Shown here: in pieces, positions 10,189-21,671 of the stretch
Layout: the number at the start of each line of letters is the position of its first letter
How positions within the stretch are numbered: position 1 is the first letter of the stretch
Origin: Paralithodes platypus
Lineage: Eukaryota > Arthropoda > Malacostraca > Decapoda > Lithodidae
Assembly: GCA_032716605.1 (NCBI GenBank)
Contig: CM064560.1
Coordinates: 19,350,762-19,414,761, forward strand
Direction: 5' to 3'
Length of the DNA stretch: 64,000 bases
The notes under the pieces: generated by a model
Database searches by the model: none
What the model was told of the DNA's origin: nothing
The model's input: only the letters and a program-made list of their open reading frames with translations
Program-made: the position numbers and the translations under genes

Positions 10189-11750
10189 GTAACTCATTTT
10201 CACCGCTCTCACTCTTGGTCTGAGTCTCTTAACCAACGTCCATGCTTCGCTTCCGTAAGTCAGTGTCGGGATTACCACACTGTCATGCAAGGACTTCTTC
10301 ACTTCCATACTGACCACCCTATTTCTTGTTACTGCTTTCAGCGTTCCTACAACTCTCTTCCCCTGTTGTACCCTCTCCCGCACTTCTTCATCCATAGTCC
10401 AATCTTTACTCAACACACTGCCCAGATACTTAAAAGAGCTGACGATCTCCATAGCCTGACCATTCAACTTCACTTCACACTCTGTGACTTCACCCCTTCC
10501 GAAGACCACAGCCTTACTCTTCCCCGCATTTACCTTCAAATTCCGTTTTTCGCACACTGTTCCAAACTCATTTACCAGACCCTGCAACTCCCATTCATTA
10601 TTGCTCATCAGAACTGTATCATCCGCAAACAGTAGTATAGGCAGCTTCCACTAATTTCCCTCCCTTTTCAGCAATACACCAACATCCACTGCTCTTCCTA
10701 GTATTTCTTTCATGACTCCATCCATATATACAGTAAACAACCACGGGGACATCACACACCCCTGTTTCAACCCAACATTCAGGTCAAAGAACTCGCTCTG
10801 ATCATTCTCCACACGTACTGCTGCCTTTGCACCCTCATACATGCTCTTCACTGCTTTCAGCAACTTGCCATCTACTCCATATATTCTAAGTACTTTCCAC
10901 ATACCTTCTCTATCCACTCTGTCATAGGCCTTCTCCAACTCCATAAAGGCAACATACACCTTTTGTTGTTTCTCCAGATATTTCTCCACAACACAATTTA
11001 GGGTAAAAATCTGATCTAGACATCCTCTTTCCTTCCTAAAAACCTACCTGCTCGTCGCCTATCCATTTTTCCGTTCTCACTCTCACTCTCTCAATCACTA
11101 CCCTACTGTACACCTTCCCTACTACGCTTAGAAGATATATTCCTCGGTGGTTACCACACACTCCTCTTTCCCCTTTGCCCTTATATAGGGGAACTATTAT
11201 GCCAGGCTTCCAGTCATCGGGTGCACTCCCCTTCTCCCATGCTAGTTTGCATACTTTTCATACCCATTCGATCACTATCTCACCACCATACCTCAACATA
11301 TCCACACACACTCCATCTGTTCCTGGTGCTTTCCCCAACTTCACTCTTTTCATGGCTTCCCACACTTCTGACCTCCAGATCCCCACCTCCTCCTCCACTA
11401 CTTCTCCCTCCCATACCCTATCCAACTATGTTTGCTGGCTCTTCATTTCTTACATTTAGCAACTCGTTGAAGTACTCCCTCCATCTTTCGACTCTCTCTT
11501 GCTTCTCGACTAGCATTCTTCCATTCCTATCTTTCACACCCTTACTGTTTCCCTTGCTACCTTCCCTAACTTTCTTGACTTCTTTCCAGAACAGTTTCTT
11601 ACACTCCCTCCATTTTACACTCAGATTCCTTCCAAATTCCTTATCTACTCTTCTCTTACTTTCCTTCACTACTCTCTTCACCCCTCTCTTTCTCTCCACG
11701 TACCTCGCTCGTTTCTGCCTCTCCAAATCTTCATTCCCTCTACTACCCAA
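10189..11750 (-). pseudogene. reverse transcriptase of RTE-like LINE (fragmented)
   Basis: On the minus strand the RT reads in order. Positions 11750-11418 encode a basic N-terminal region. Positions 10989-10651 encode the RT core, with AFMELEKAYDRVDREGMW, then GLKQGCVMSPWLF. A FADDTVLM catalytic box spans about 10640-10610. Positions 10608-10189 encode the thumb, with LKVNAGKSKAVVFG and FKYLGSVLS. The two RT frames are separated by a stop or frameshift around 10650. The region between 10990 and 11418 is degraded. The protein would contain the catalytic aspartates but is not continuous, so the copy is dead. RTE-type LINEs normally encode an APE endonuclease upstream; none is visible here, consistent with 5' truncation. 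Confidence 0.8.
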
Positions 11751-12121
11751 CCACTCTCTATACCTCCTCTGTTCACCATGTTGTACCTTTCACTCCCCTC
11801 CCTCTTCTCCTCACTCCACACACTTCCTCACATGCTGCACAGATCTCTTCCTTAAACACCTTGCTCATCTCCTCCACTTCCTCCATATCTTCCAAGTAGA
11901 ACCCACTTAGTCGTCTTTCTACTGCTCTCCTGTACTCTTCCCTGATTTACTCCTCCTGTAGCCTCTCCACCCTCCTCGCCATTCCACCTTTCTCTCGCCT
12001 CCCTCCAGCTCTCCTCACCCACTTCTTTTGTATCCTATTTTAGCTACTACTACATAATGATCCGACAGCCCCCCTCCAATACCCCTATACACCCTAGCAT
12101 CCAGCACAGATTTCTGTGCTC

Positions 12122-12290
12122 TTATGTTATGGTGTCAAAAATCTGTGTGTGATAACCCGGGTTCGAATCATGGTGGATCGCACATGTGCTTTCATTAATT
12201 TCATTGAAGGTGTTTGGTGTTGTGGTGAAGTTAATAAAAAATAGATTATTAGGGGTTCAAGCCCTGCGGGGAATCCCTATTGTAATCATG
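12122..12290 (+). repeat. possible tRNA-derived SINE debris
   Basis: Two polymerase III B-box-like strings occur: GGGTTCGAATC near 12160 and GGGGTTCAAGCCC near 12252. No convincing A box or full tRNA fold is seen, so this is at best a degraded SINE. Confidence 0.3.
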
Positions 12291-12326
12291 TAATCTTCTT
12301 ATTCTTCCAAATTATTTTTCCACGCC

Positions 12327-12456
12327 GGTTTTTACGCATTAACTCCAGAACCGCTTTTTGGATCGGGATCAAACTGTCCTACAAGGTGCGTTTTTGTATT
12401 GGGCAACTTTTGATATGCTAAACATCCGAAATGGCGGCCAAACAGGTCCATGGCAG
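12327..12456. repeat. dispersed repeat I, copy 1
   Basis: It is about 80 percent similar by eye to 13689-13822. Shared strings include TTTTTACGCA, TAACTCC, TTTTTGTATTGGGCAACTTT and TGGCAGCC. It is not assigned to a family. Confidence 0.7.
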
Positions 12457-12883
12457 CCGATTTCCCGAAAAATTTGAAACCCAAATACCGTCTCTCCCAC
12501 TCATAGGAAATGATTGGGCTTTGGAATATGGACTCCACTACTAATGCTCCACAAATATTAGGGAAAAGGTTTTGCTTTGCGCGTGAGTTTTTTTCCGGAA
12601 ATCTTGAAAACACTTAAAAATCCACACCTTCAAAACTACGCAGATGATGAAAGCCATATTTGCGTAGTTGGGTGAGGCTCGCAATTCCGAACGTTTTGGT
12701 ACCAAAAGAATAGAAATTGGTGGAATAGTTTGGCCGCAGCATTGAAACCTGTCTATTCATAAATTACTTTAAAACCGTGTGAGGTACCCACACAACGTTT
12801 TCAGTCTTCAGTCTATAGGCTTCCCCGCATCCCCTAGTTTTGCTTTATATTAGTTATATTTATCATTCAGATCCACACATTTT

Positions 12884-13371
12884 TTAACACCTTACGAGCG
12901 GCCTATGCGGTTTATTTATGTGTACCGCACAGCGGGGTGTTTTTAGCCAAAATAGGGCTGTTTACGTGATCATTTTCATGCCTAAATAAGACCCAGAATG
13001 TAAAACAAGTACCTATCCCTGAAAGGGCATAAACAGAGCTTTCGAATGACACCATAACGATCCTTGTATGATGGATAGTTTTCTTGCAATAACCGTGCAA
13101 CGCGAGTGCAAAAAGCAGGTAATTCGGTACTTTCAGTACATAATTGAGTATGTAGCAAGTGAGAGAGGGAGGAGGGAGCTGAGATTTGTGTCAGTAGGTT
13201 CGCCGCGGTGGTCTGGAGCAGTCATACGCTCGCTAGTCTCCTGCCACCACTTGTCTCTCTCTCTCAGCCACATTACGTGCTGAAATTGCCACTCGAGTTA
13301 TGTCGAGCGCCGCCACATAGTCCAGCTTTATTTAACTCGACTTATGTTGCTCGCCGCTAAATAAGGGTTAA
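12884..13371 (+). mobile_element. TTAA-flanked MITE, family D, copy 2 (488 bp)
   Basis: It has the same length as the copy at 9701-10188 and is nearly identical to it, with TTAA at both ends and TIR TTAACACCTTACGAGCGGC against TTAACCCTTATTTAGCGGC. The high identity of two copies 2.7 kb apart indicates recent mobility. Confidence 0.88.
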
Positions 13372-13688
13372 ATTTAACTCTCTCAAAATAGTTAGAGTCC
13401 CTACGAATTCCAACAATTATATAACCAACCTACCTATACATACCTACCCTAAGAAATAGTAATGATAATTCAAATTTTGTTTTGGTGAATAGCAGAGTAT
13501 TGGCTAAGGTTTTTAACAATTCCTCCCTTTGCCAAATGCTTAGTTTAATAACAAAGTTCTAGACCTTCAAAGTTTTGACAATTTTTGCTGTGGTGTGAAT
13601 TACCTTCCTCCTCCCTCAAACAGCAAGCAATGTCTTCAGGGGTTCACAAGTAGGATATTGCATTCTTCCATAAAAATATATATAGTCC

Positions 13689-13822
13689 GTTTTTTACGCA
13701 ATAACTCCGGAACTGCTTGTCGGATCGGGACCAAACTTTAACACAAGGTGCATTTTTGTATTGGGCAACTTTTGATATGATATCCAAAATGGTGGTGGCC
13801 AGACACGCTAGTGGCAGCCTTT
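13689..13822. repeat. dispersed repeat I, copy 2
   Basis: This is the partner of 12327-12456. It joins directly to LINE 3'-end sequence at about 13822. Confidence 0.7.
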
Positions 13823-15260
13823 CACACCCAACCCATCTCGTCCTATCTAATTTTATGTTGAACTCTATTGTTCTTGATCCCACTATAGGATTCAGTAGCC
13901 TATTCCACATATCTACAACTCTGTTATTAAACGAATAGAGGCAGATCCCTTACACACCCAGTCTCTCTCTGTCGCTCGTTTGTTTGCACACCGGTACAAA
14001 TGAGGCAGATCCTTTACACATGCAACTAAGATGAACATGGGAATCTGCAGAGAGACAAGTGGCCCACAAAAGGCAGATCCCTTTCACATCCAACTCATTT
14101 TGTCCATATGACTATCTGATTTTATCTTGAAATTTTCTATTGTTCTTGATCCCACTATAGCACTAGGTAGCCTATTTCACATATCTATGACTCTGTTATG
14201 AGAGAGGCAGATCCCTTACACAACCAATCTCTTTCTCTCTCTCTTATTTGCACACTGGTACAAATGAGGCAGATCCCTTACACATGTTACCTAGCTGAAA
14301 ATGGGAGTCTGCAGAGAGCCGATTGGCCCGCACATGGCAGATCCCTTTCACACCCAACCCATCTCGTCCTATCAAATTTTATGTTGAAGCTCTATTGGTA
14401 TTGATCCCACTATAGCACTCGGTAGCCTATTCCACATATCTACAACTCTTTTACCAAGCAAATAGAGGCAGATCCCTTACACAGCCAATCTCTTTCTCTC
14501 TCGCTCTTTTTTGCTAGCACACCGGTACAAATGAGGCAGATCCCTTACACATGCAACCAAGATGAAAATGGAAATCTGCAGAGAGCCAAGTGGCCCACAT
14601 AAGGCAGATCCCTTTCACACCCAACCCATCTCATAAACATTACCTGTTATTTACACTACTTACTATACAGTATACACCCATGTTATCACATACCTGCAAC
14701 CAAAACACAATTGTAAGAAATAGGAACATAAGAAAATGGGAGTCTGTAGAGAGCCAATTGGCCCACACAAGACAGATCCTTTTCACAGCCAACCCATCTC
14801 ATAAAAACTCTCTCATTTATCTCTGTCTTCCTTACAATTATGACATCCTAGTCTCTCTCTCTCTCTCACAAATTAGAACATAAGAAAACCGGAGTCTGCA
14901 GAGAGCCGATTGGCCCACACATGTCAGATCCCTTTCACACCCAACCCATCCTGCGCTCTCTCTCTCTCTCTCTCTCTCATATTTATCGCTATCTTCCTTA
15001 CGTTTACGACATCCTAGTCTCTCTTGCCATACTCTCTCTCTTTCCCTCACAAATGAGAACATAAAAAAATAAGAACACAGGAGTCTGCAGAGAGCTGATT
15101 GACCTACACATGGCAGATCCCTTTCACACCCAACCCCTCTAGTTCTATCTAATTGATCCCATTATAGCACTCGGTAGCCTATTCCACATATTTACAACTC
15201 TGTTACTAAACTAATAGAGGCAGATCCCTTATACAACCAATCTCTCCCTCTCTCCCTCTT
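13822..15260 (-). repeat. cluster of CR1-like LINE 3'-end fragments
   Basis: Several incomplete copies of the 3' end of the LINE at 56357-60290 lie here in the same orientation. Recurring strings are CACACCCAACCCATCTCGTC, GTAGCCTATTCCACATATCT, GAGGCAGATCCCTTACACA, GGAGTCTGCAGAGAGCCGAT and GAACATAAGAAAA. The last three match the 3' end of that LINE. Short CT runs separate the fragments. The array looks like repeated local duplication of LINE 3' ends and not one insertion. Confidence 0.75.
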
Positions 15261-15407
15261 GTTTGTTTGCACAATCTGTTCCTTCTGTAGTTTCTCCATG
15301 CCCGATAAGTTAAATGATCTTTTGATATCTGTGACACAGCTTTTGTATCCAACACAATACCCTGCTTGCAAAACTGCTCGAACCCCGGACAACGTTGCTT
15401 GCAACTT

Positions 15408-15475
15408 TAATTATTATTATTATTATTATTTGTATTCATATTATTATTATTATTATTATTACTATTATTATTATT
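15408..15475. repeat. (TTA)n microsatellite
   Basis: A run of ATT/TTA trinucleotides abuts the start of dispersed repeat E. Confidence 0.95.
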
Positions 15476-15862
15476 GAAGGAGTAATCCCGCGAGCCAATC
15501 AGAAAGCGGGATTTCCACAGGTATGTCAGCATAATATGCAACAGATTAGCTACTCTAGTTGCTACTCTGGCCAATCACAGGCCTCCCTTGTTGCAATTCA
15601 CCTCTCGCGTTTCACCACCTTCCAACCGCTCGGCTTATAACTTGCCTTTAATTCATTCCTGTATCTTTTATCCCGGCAAAGAGTGTTCTGATGTCACGGT
15701 GCCATCCTCTTACTCCCGTCAGCCACTAAAAGACATTGTAAACATTTTGCTGGGAATTTATTACGGTGGAAAGAGTACAGAGGAGGGCGAACGCACAAGT
15801 CAAAGGTGCCGCGCTTATCCTGACGGGCCTCAGCGCGAGCCTCAGTAAATCACTGGCCAGCG
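15473..15862 (+). repeat. dispersed repeat E, copy 1
   Basis: An inverted, diverged copy lies at 30666-31067. Both abut an AT-rich trinucleotide run and begin GGAGTAATCCCGCG. CCAAT boxes occur twice (GAGCCAATCAG, GGCCAATCACAG), so it may have come from a promoter or an element UTR. Open frames here look incidental. Confidence 0.75.
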
Positions 15863-16070
15863 TTGCCGGGAGGACAGGTATAAAGGGAGGTGGGCGGGGC
15901 CAGTGGAGATATCAAGAGATAGTTAAATATAGTATGAGAATTCCCACGAGTTTTTGCATAGATATTAAAGAGACATTTTATATAGGTTTATATAAGAGAG
16001 AGTTAGGGGCATAAGTACTCAACTATCTCAGAGTTTAGGCTCAATGGTTAGGGTCCTAAGTAACTAACTA

Positions 16071-16560
16071 ATAAGAAGATAGAGTTATATAGCAGATAGT
16101 TAGGGGCATAAGTACCTAACTATCTCATGAGTCTAGGCTAATAAGAAGATAGAGTTATATAGCAGATAGTTAGGGGCATAAGTACCTAACTATCTCATGA
16201 GTCTAGGCTAATAAGAAGATAGAGTCATATAGCAGATAGTTAGGGGCATAAGTACCTAACTATCTCATGAGTCTAGGCTAATAAGAAGATAGAGTCATAT
16301 AGCAGATAGTTAGGGGCATAAGTACCTAACTATCTCATGAGTCTAGGCTAATAAGAAGATAGAGTTATATAGCAGATAGTTAGGGGCATAAGTACCTAAC
16401 TATCTCATGAGTCTAGGCTAATAAGAAGATAGAGTCATATAGCAGATAGTTAGGGGCATAAGTACCTAACTATCTCATGAGTCTAGGCTAATAAGAAGAT
16501 AGAGTTATATAGCAGATAGTTAGGGGCATAAGTACCTAACTATCTCATGAGTCTAGGCTA
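16071..16560 (+). repeat. tandem array, 7 x 70 bp
   Basis: Exactly seven 70-bp units begin ATAAGAAGATAGAGT at 16071, 16141, 16211, 16281, 16351, 16421 and 16491. Units differ mainly at one T/C site. Each holds a perfect 10-bp inverted repeat, GATAGTTAGG...CCTAACTATC, around a 10-base loop. A degenerate partial unit precedes the array. Confidence 0.95.
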
Positions 16561-17089
16561 ACCAGACGAGCTGACTGTAATCTGACTCCATCTGATACAA
16601 AGAAAGTAACATAATGATACCTACAACTTATGTAGGTTAGAGACATAGGGGTTCTGATAGAGGGGTTCTGATAAATAGTTAGGATTGGCAATCAGGCCTC
16701 CCCATTTGGAAATCTTTTGTTAAACGGAAACTTTATTCTTACTATAGATATCACCTCGTCGAAAGCATGCTGTCGATCGCGCGTAATATCGATTAACTTA
16801 TTAATGGGTATATTGCTTCACTATAATTTCTGTTATCGTTGATAAATAATTGTTATATCTTAGGACCGGAGTCGAAGAAAGTTAAAGTTCTGAATAGCGA
16901 TTGTACGGATAGTTTGTAATGGGAACTTAAAATTCCGAGGTGCAATATATACTGTATTGTCGTAAGTATTCTACTCTTCAGTTTGAACGTATTTCGACCT
17001 GGACAGAGAATCGCTATGAGGAATACTGATTGCTTTTAAGTTTGCTAAATAAAGTACAAACCTCCAAACAACTGACAAATTATTCCAAC

Positions 17090-17224
17090 CCTATTAGTAT
17101 AAGTATTTACAAAATATTTTCTAGAATTATATTATTATTATTTATATTTCCTTCCATAGCCCTCCATCAAGCTTAATATAGCATCCCCAAGATCCGCCAT
17201 CGAGATAAATTTGTACAATCTTTG

Positions 17225-17264
<40 letters not shown>

Positions 17265-17482
17265 GGCCGATTGCCTGTTCCCCCTAAATAATAGGTTCAC
17301 TGTCGTCCGCCAGGACAAAATCGACGCCTAAATGGGACAACAGGTCTAAAAATGTACAATGAAATGGGGCAAAAGGTCTTAAACTCGCCAAAATTATGGG
17401 GCGAATTTCTGAGAATATCGAACCAAATGAGGTTAAACATGAAGGAGAAGGGGGTTCAAAAACACAACAAATCTCCCCTTAA
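17090..17482 (-). mobile_element. family A MITE, reverse copy, with poly(A) expansion
   Basis: In reverse orientation it shows CCTCCATCAAGCTTAA, ATAAATTTGTACAAT, CCAGGACAAAATCGACGCCT, GGCAAAAGGTCTTAAA, and the terminus CTCCCCTTAA at 17473-17482. A run of more than 30 A's at 17228-17260 sits where the family has its hairpin. The left end is uncertain. Confidence 0.65.
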
Positions 17483-17791
17483 CATATAGCTCATCAGCCT
17501 TATACAATCTTGGTTCAGGATAACTTATAGGTCGTTGAATTATAGCTATATTTAGACGATAGTGTATAGTTTAAGAACGATCTGTGGTAGTAAAAAGGCT
17601 TAAGTGAGATAGTTCGAAGCCTGTTCATTGCTAGAAGACCTTAAGTGAGATAGTTCGAAGCCTGTTCATTGCTAGAAGACCTTAAGTGAGATAGTTCGAA
17701 GCCTGTTCATTGCTAGAAGACCTTTTCAAACTGAATATATTTGCCTGATAGTATAAAGATAAAAGGACGGCACAGGTACTGAAAGGGTTAA
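17479..17791 (+). mobile_element. family C MITE with internal 41-bp triplication
   Basis: It lies between TTAA at 17479 and TTAA at 17788; the right end reads GGTACTGAAAGGGTTAA. The interior matches the family C copy at 49136 (TTTAGACGATA, GATCTGTGGTAGT, GAGATAGTTCGAAGCC). A 41-bp unit starting TTAAGTGAGATAG is repeated three times from 17600 to 17722. Confidence 0.65.
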
Positions 17792-17867
17792 CCCATTGTT
17801 ATCGCTATTATTCTGTAGGGGACCATGGCACCTTAGACGCACACAAACAAACACACCTACACCTTTA

Positions 17868-18208
17868 CATACACACACACACACACACACACACGTAAAC
17901 TTATACATACACACACACATACACACACGTAAACGTATACATACACACACACAAACACATACTGTACATACACACACACACACACCTACACCTTTACACA
18001 CACACGTAAATGTATACACACACAAACATACACACACACACATGCGTTAACGTAAACATACACACACACACACCTACACCTTTACACACACACATACACA
18101 TACACACATAAATGTATACACACACACACACACGTAAACGTATACATACACACACACACACGAAAACGTATACAGTACATCCACACACACACACACACGT
18201 ACACGTAT

Positions 18209-18241
<33 letters not shown>

Positions 18242-18242
18242 A
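17868..18242. repeat. compound (CA)n microsatellite
   Basis: CA runs are broken by GTAAACGTATACATA and CCTACACCTTTACA spacers that themselves repeat. Predicted frames here are artefacts. It ends exactly where a 5'-truncated LINE begins. Confidence 0.95.
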
Positions 18243-20718
18243 GCCTAAGTCTTTTCTATCATAAATGACCTAGAGCAGTTAGTTCAGCAACCAACCCGTA
18301 TCCCGGATCGCATCGGAGATCGGCCCAACATTCTTGACTTGTTTCTAACTTCTAACCCTTCTTCTTATACTGCCGATCTTTTCTCTCCTTTGGGCTCTTC
18401 CGACCATAAACTTATCTCTGTCAACTGTCCTATCTCTCCACTACGGCCACCCGATCCTCCTAGCCGGCGGCGCTTGTGGCACTTTGGCGCTGCCGACTGG
18501 GAGGCTCTCCGGCAGTACTTCTTTGATTTCCCATGGAATGATTTCTGCTTCCGTGGCAGGGGACCCTCGGATAGTGCTGAACGCATTACCGAGGTAATCC
18601 TAATCGGGCATGGAAGCATACATTCCATTCTCTTTCTCTCAGACTAATGCTAAAAAATCTTGGTTTACTCACGCCTGTTCTACTGCTGTCCGCAATAAGG
18701 AGGAAGCATTCAAACAGTACCGACGCCTTAAAACTCAAGACTCTCATTCTTCCTATGTTTCTGCCCGGAATCAAGCCAAATCTGTTCTTCGACTTGCCAA
18801 ACACTCTTTCATCAATAATAAATGCACTGAACTATCCAACTCTAGCTCTTCCCAAGCTTTCTGCCATCTAGCCAAAAACCTCTCCAACAATTTATCTTCC
18901 TCGTCTTTCCCTCCCCTTTCCCATTCTGATGGCACAACCATCACTTCTTCCTCTGATAAAGCTAAACTCTTCGCTCAAACTTTTGCTAGAAACTCCACCT
19001 TGGATGATTCCGGTGCTATTCCTCCCTCTCCACGCTCCTCTCTCTTACTTATGCCTAATATCCTAATCTCTTCTAAAGATGTACTTTCTACCCTCTCTGG
19101 GCTTAATACTAATAAGGCGTACGGTCCGGACGGTGTTCCTCCTGTTGTTCTCAAAAACTGTGCTTCCATGCTGACTCCCTGCCTAGGCAAACTCTTTCGT
19201 CTCTGTCTATCCTCTAACGTCTTCCCTTCATGCTGGAAGTTTTCTCACATTCAACCTGTCGCAAAGAAGGGTGACCGCTCTCAACCCTCCAACTATCGTC
19301 CAATTGCTCTCATTTCATGTCTTTCTAAAGTTTTTGAAACTATTCTTGCTTCCAAATGTCTTAAGCATTTCTCTTCTCATAATCTGCTCTCAGATCGCCA
19401 GTATGGCTTCCTTAAAGGTCGCTCTACTGGTGATCTTCTTTTATATCTTACTAACTCTTGGTCATCCTCCTTTCGGGACTTCGGTGAGACTTTTTCTATT
19501 GCACTAGACATATCGAAAGCCTTCGATAGAGTCTGGCAAAAATCTTTAATTTCTAAACTACCCTCCTTCGGTTTCTATCCCTCCATATGTGCCTTTGTCT
19601 CTAATTTCCTTTCCGGCCGTTCCATAGCCGCGGTTGTGGACGGCCATTGTTCACTTCCTCACTCTATAAACTCCGATGTTCCTCAGGGCTCTGTCCTATC
19701 TCCTATTCTCTTTCTAATTTTTATAAATGATATTCTCAACTGTACCTCAATTCCCATCCATTCATACACAGACGACTCAACCTTACACTACTCCATTAGT
19801 TTTTCAGAACGCCCCAGCCAGCAATCCCTCAATGACAAACGTAATGAAGCCATAGAACTCTTAAATTCTGATCTAAATACTATCTTCAATTGGGGCAGAG
19901 AAAACCTTGTTACCTTTAATGCTTCCAAAACCCAATTTCTCCATCTATCTACCCGTAAGGAACTCCCAGTGGACTATCCCTTATTCTTCAACAATACAAA
20001 AATCAATCCTTCATCTTCTCCCAATATTTTTGGTGTCTCTTTTTCTTCTGCTCTCAGTTGGAAGGACCATATTAACAGTCTTGCTAAGGCAGCCTCCCAG
20101 AAGCTGGGTGTGCTCAACCGCCTTAGGGGGTTCTTTTCCCCTGCACAGCTTCTTGCTCTGTACAGGGGCATAGTGCGTCCTTGTATTGAGTATTGTTCAC
20201 ATGTGTGGGGAGGTTCCTCTCACACCGCTCTCTTAGACAAAGTTGAAAGGAAGGCCTTTCGTATCATTAACTCCCGTCCACTCACCAACTCTCTGCAATC
20301 TCTCTCTCTATGCTGCAATGTTACATCTCTCTCGCTATTCTGCTATTCTATCACTACTATAATAATCAGTGTTCCTCAGAGCTTTCCCAGTGTATACCAC
20401 CTCCTTTACATAGGGCACGTGGTACCCGTCTTGCAACTCAATCCCACCCCTACTCTGTGCAACTCTCCGACCCGAGAGTGAAACGTTACTCTCAGTCTTT
20501 CTTCTACTCAACAGCTGAGCTCTGGAACTCTCTCCCAGAATCAGTCTTTCCCTCTTCCTATGACTTAAATTGCTTCAAATTCCGTGTGTCCAGGCATTTT
20601 GGCTCGAACGTCCCTTGATTATGACTCTGTCACTCTTTCAACTATGGGGGAGGCACTCGCTATAGGCAGTTCTGCCTTTTGCCTCCCTCAATCACATAGA
20701 AAAAAAAAAAAAAAAAAC
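18243..20718 (+). mobile_element. non-LTR retrotransposon, 5'-truncated (copy 1 of the family also at 35938)
   Basis: It starts abruptly after the CA repeat, at a point matching 36186 of the second copy. It ends CCCTCAATCACATAGA followed by a poly(A) tail at 20699-20717, the same 3' end as 38631. Identity between the two copies is high by eye. Confidence 0.9.
18270..20616 (+). pseudogene. LINE endonuclease remnant and reverse transcriptase
   Basis: Only the last part of the APE-type endonuclease is present (GSSDHKL near residue 25 of the first frame, 18339-18647). One extra base near 18609 shifts the frame; the main part continues as 18610-20481. RT landmarks are [70 protein letters not shown] and the catalytic box YTDDS, where the other copy has YADDS. 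A second shift near 20340 moves the C-terminus into 20310-20618. The two catalytic aspartates remain, but the frame is broken at least twice, so this copy is not autonomous. Confidence 0.88.
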
Positions 20719-20810
20719 GTTATACAACACAACACACACACATACTTCTTTCAACACTTCCTTAACATAATATAACGTGTAGTGACTTCTCAGCTAAAAA
20801 AATAGAATAA

Positions 20811-20943
<133 letters not shown>

Positions 20944-21671
20944 ACAAAGGAGTACAAAGGAAATCAAGCAAGAGCAGGTCCACCAACCCCTCAAGGCTGC
21001 TTGCCCTCCAAAACACTGATGGTCAAGGCAAGGTGTTTATCTAGGCGAAGTTTAGAAGAATCAACGGTGCTGCGGTCTATGACATCTTGGGGAAGCCCAT
21101 TTCAGAAGTTGACAACTCGATTGAAGAAGAAATTCTTAAACTCGCGTGAGTTAAAAGATTTATCAAAACATTTGCTACCATTCCCCGCGTGTAATTTGAT
21201 TGGTCGATAGTGAAATATTTATTATAGTTCATATTGTCGATGCCTTTGATGATTATGAACACTTGAATTAAGTTGCCTCTTAATCTGTGCTGGGTTAAAG
21301 GAAATAGATTTAATTTTCTAAGACGCTCTTCGTATTAGGCAAGATATAATTTTGGTAACTCTACGTTGAACTCATTCTAGCTTGTCTATATCTTTGTGGT
21401 AGCACCAGGATTGAACGCAATATTCCAGGAGAGGGCGGACTAAGGAATTGTAAAGAATTAGGATTACATCTTTGGATTTATGCCCAAATGACCTGCCTAT
21501 AAAGCCAATTATATTGTTTGCCTTCTTCACAGCTTATGTACATTGTTGACTCGGTTTTAGGTTACTCGATATTGTTACTCCCAAATCAGTTTCTCTGTCT
21601 ACACTCTTAAGATGGGTGCCATTAATTGAATAGTTTGCTTTCTCATTTCGGTTTCCGATATGGAGTATTTT

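Larger units (their letters stand above)
9486..12080 (-). mobile_element. RTE-like LINE, broken, with a nested TTAA element
   Basis: Read on the minus strand, this copy runs from RT N-terminal sequence near 12000 to a 3' end at about 9495, followed by a (TAGA)n tail at 9486-9512. The C-terminal part (9515-9700) matches the better copy at 47759-48112, but about 165 bases are deleted near 9610. A 488-bp element (9701-10188) interrupts it. Removing that element and one TTAA makes the LINE frame run on across the junction. The clade assignment (RTE-like) is by memory of the protein style. Confidence 0.8.

Noticed and set aside
11221..11910. Plus-strand Ser/Leu-rich 229-residue frame
   Set aside because: It is the antisense of LINE RT coding sequence on the minus strand.
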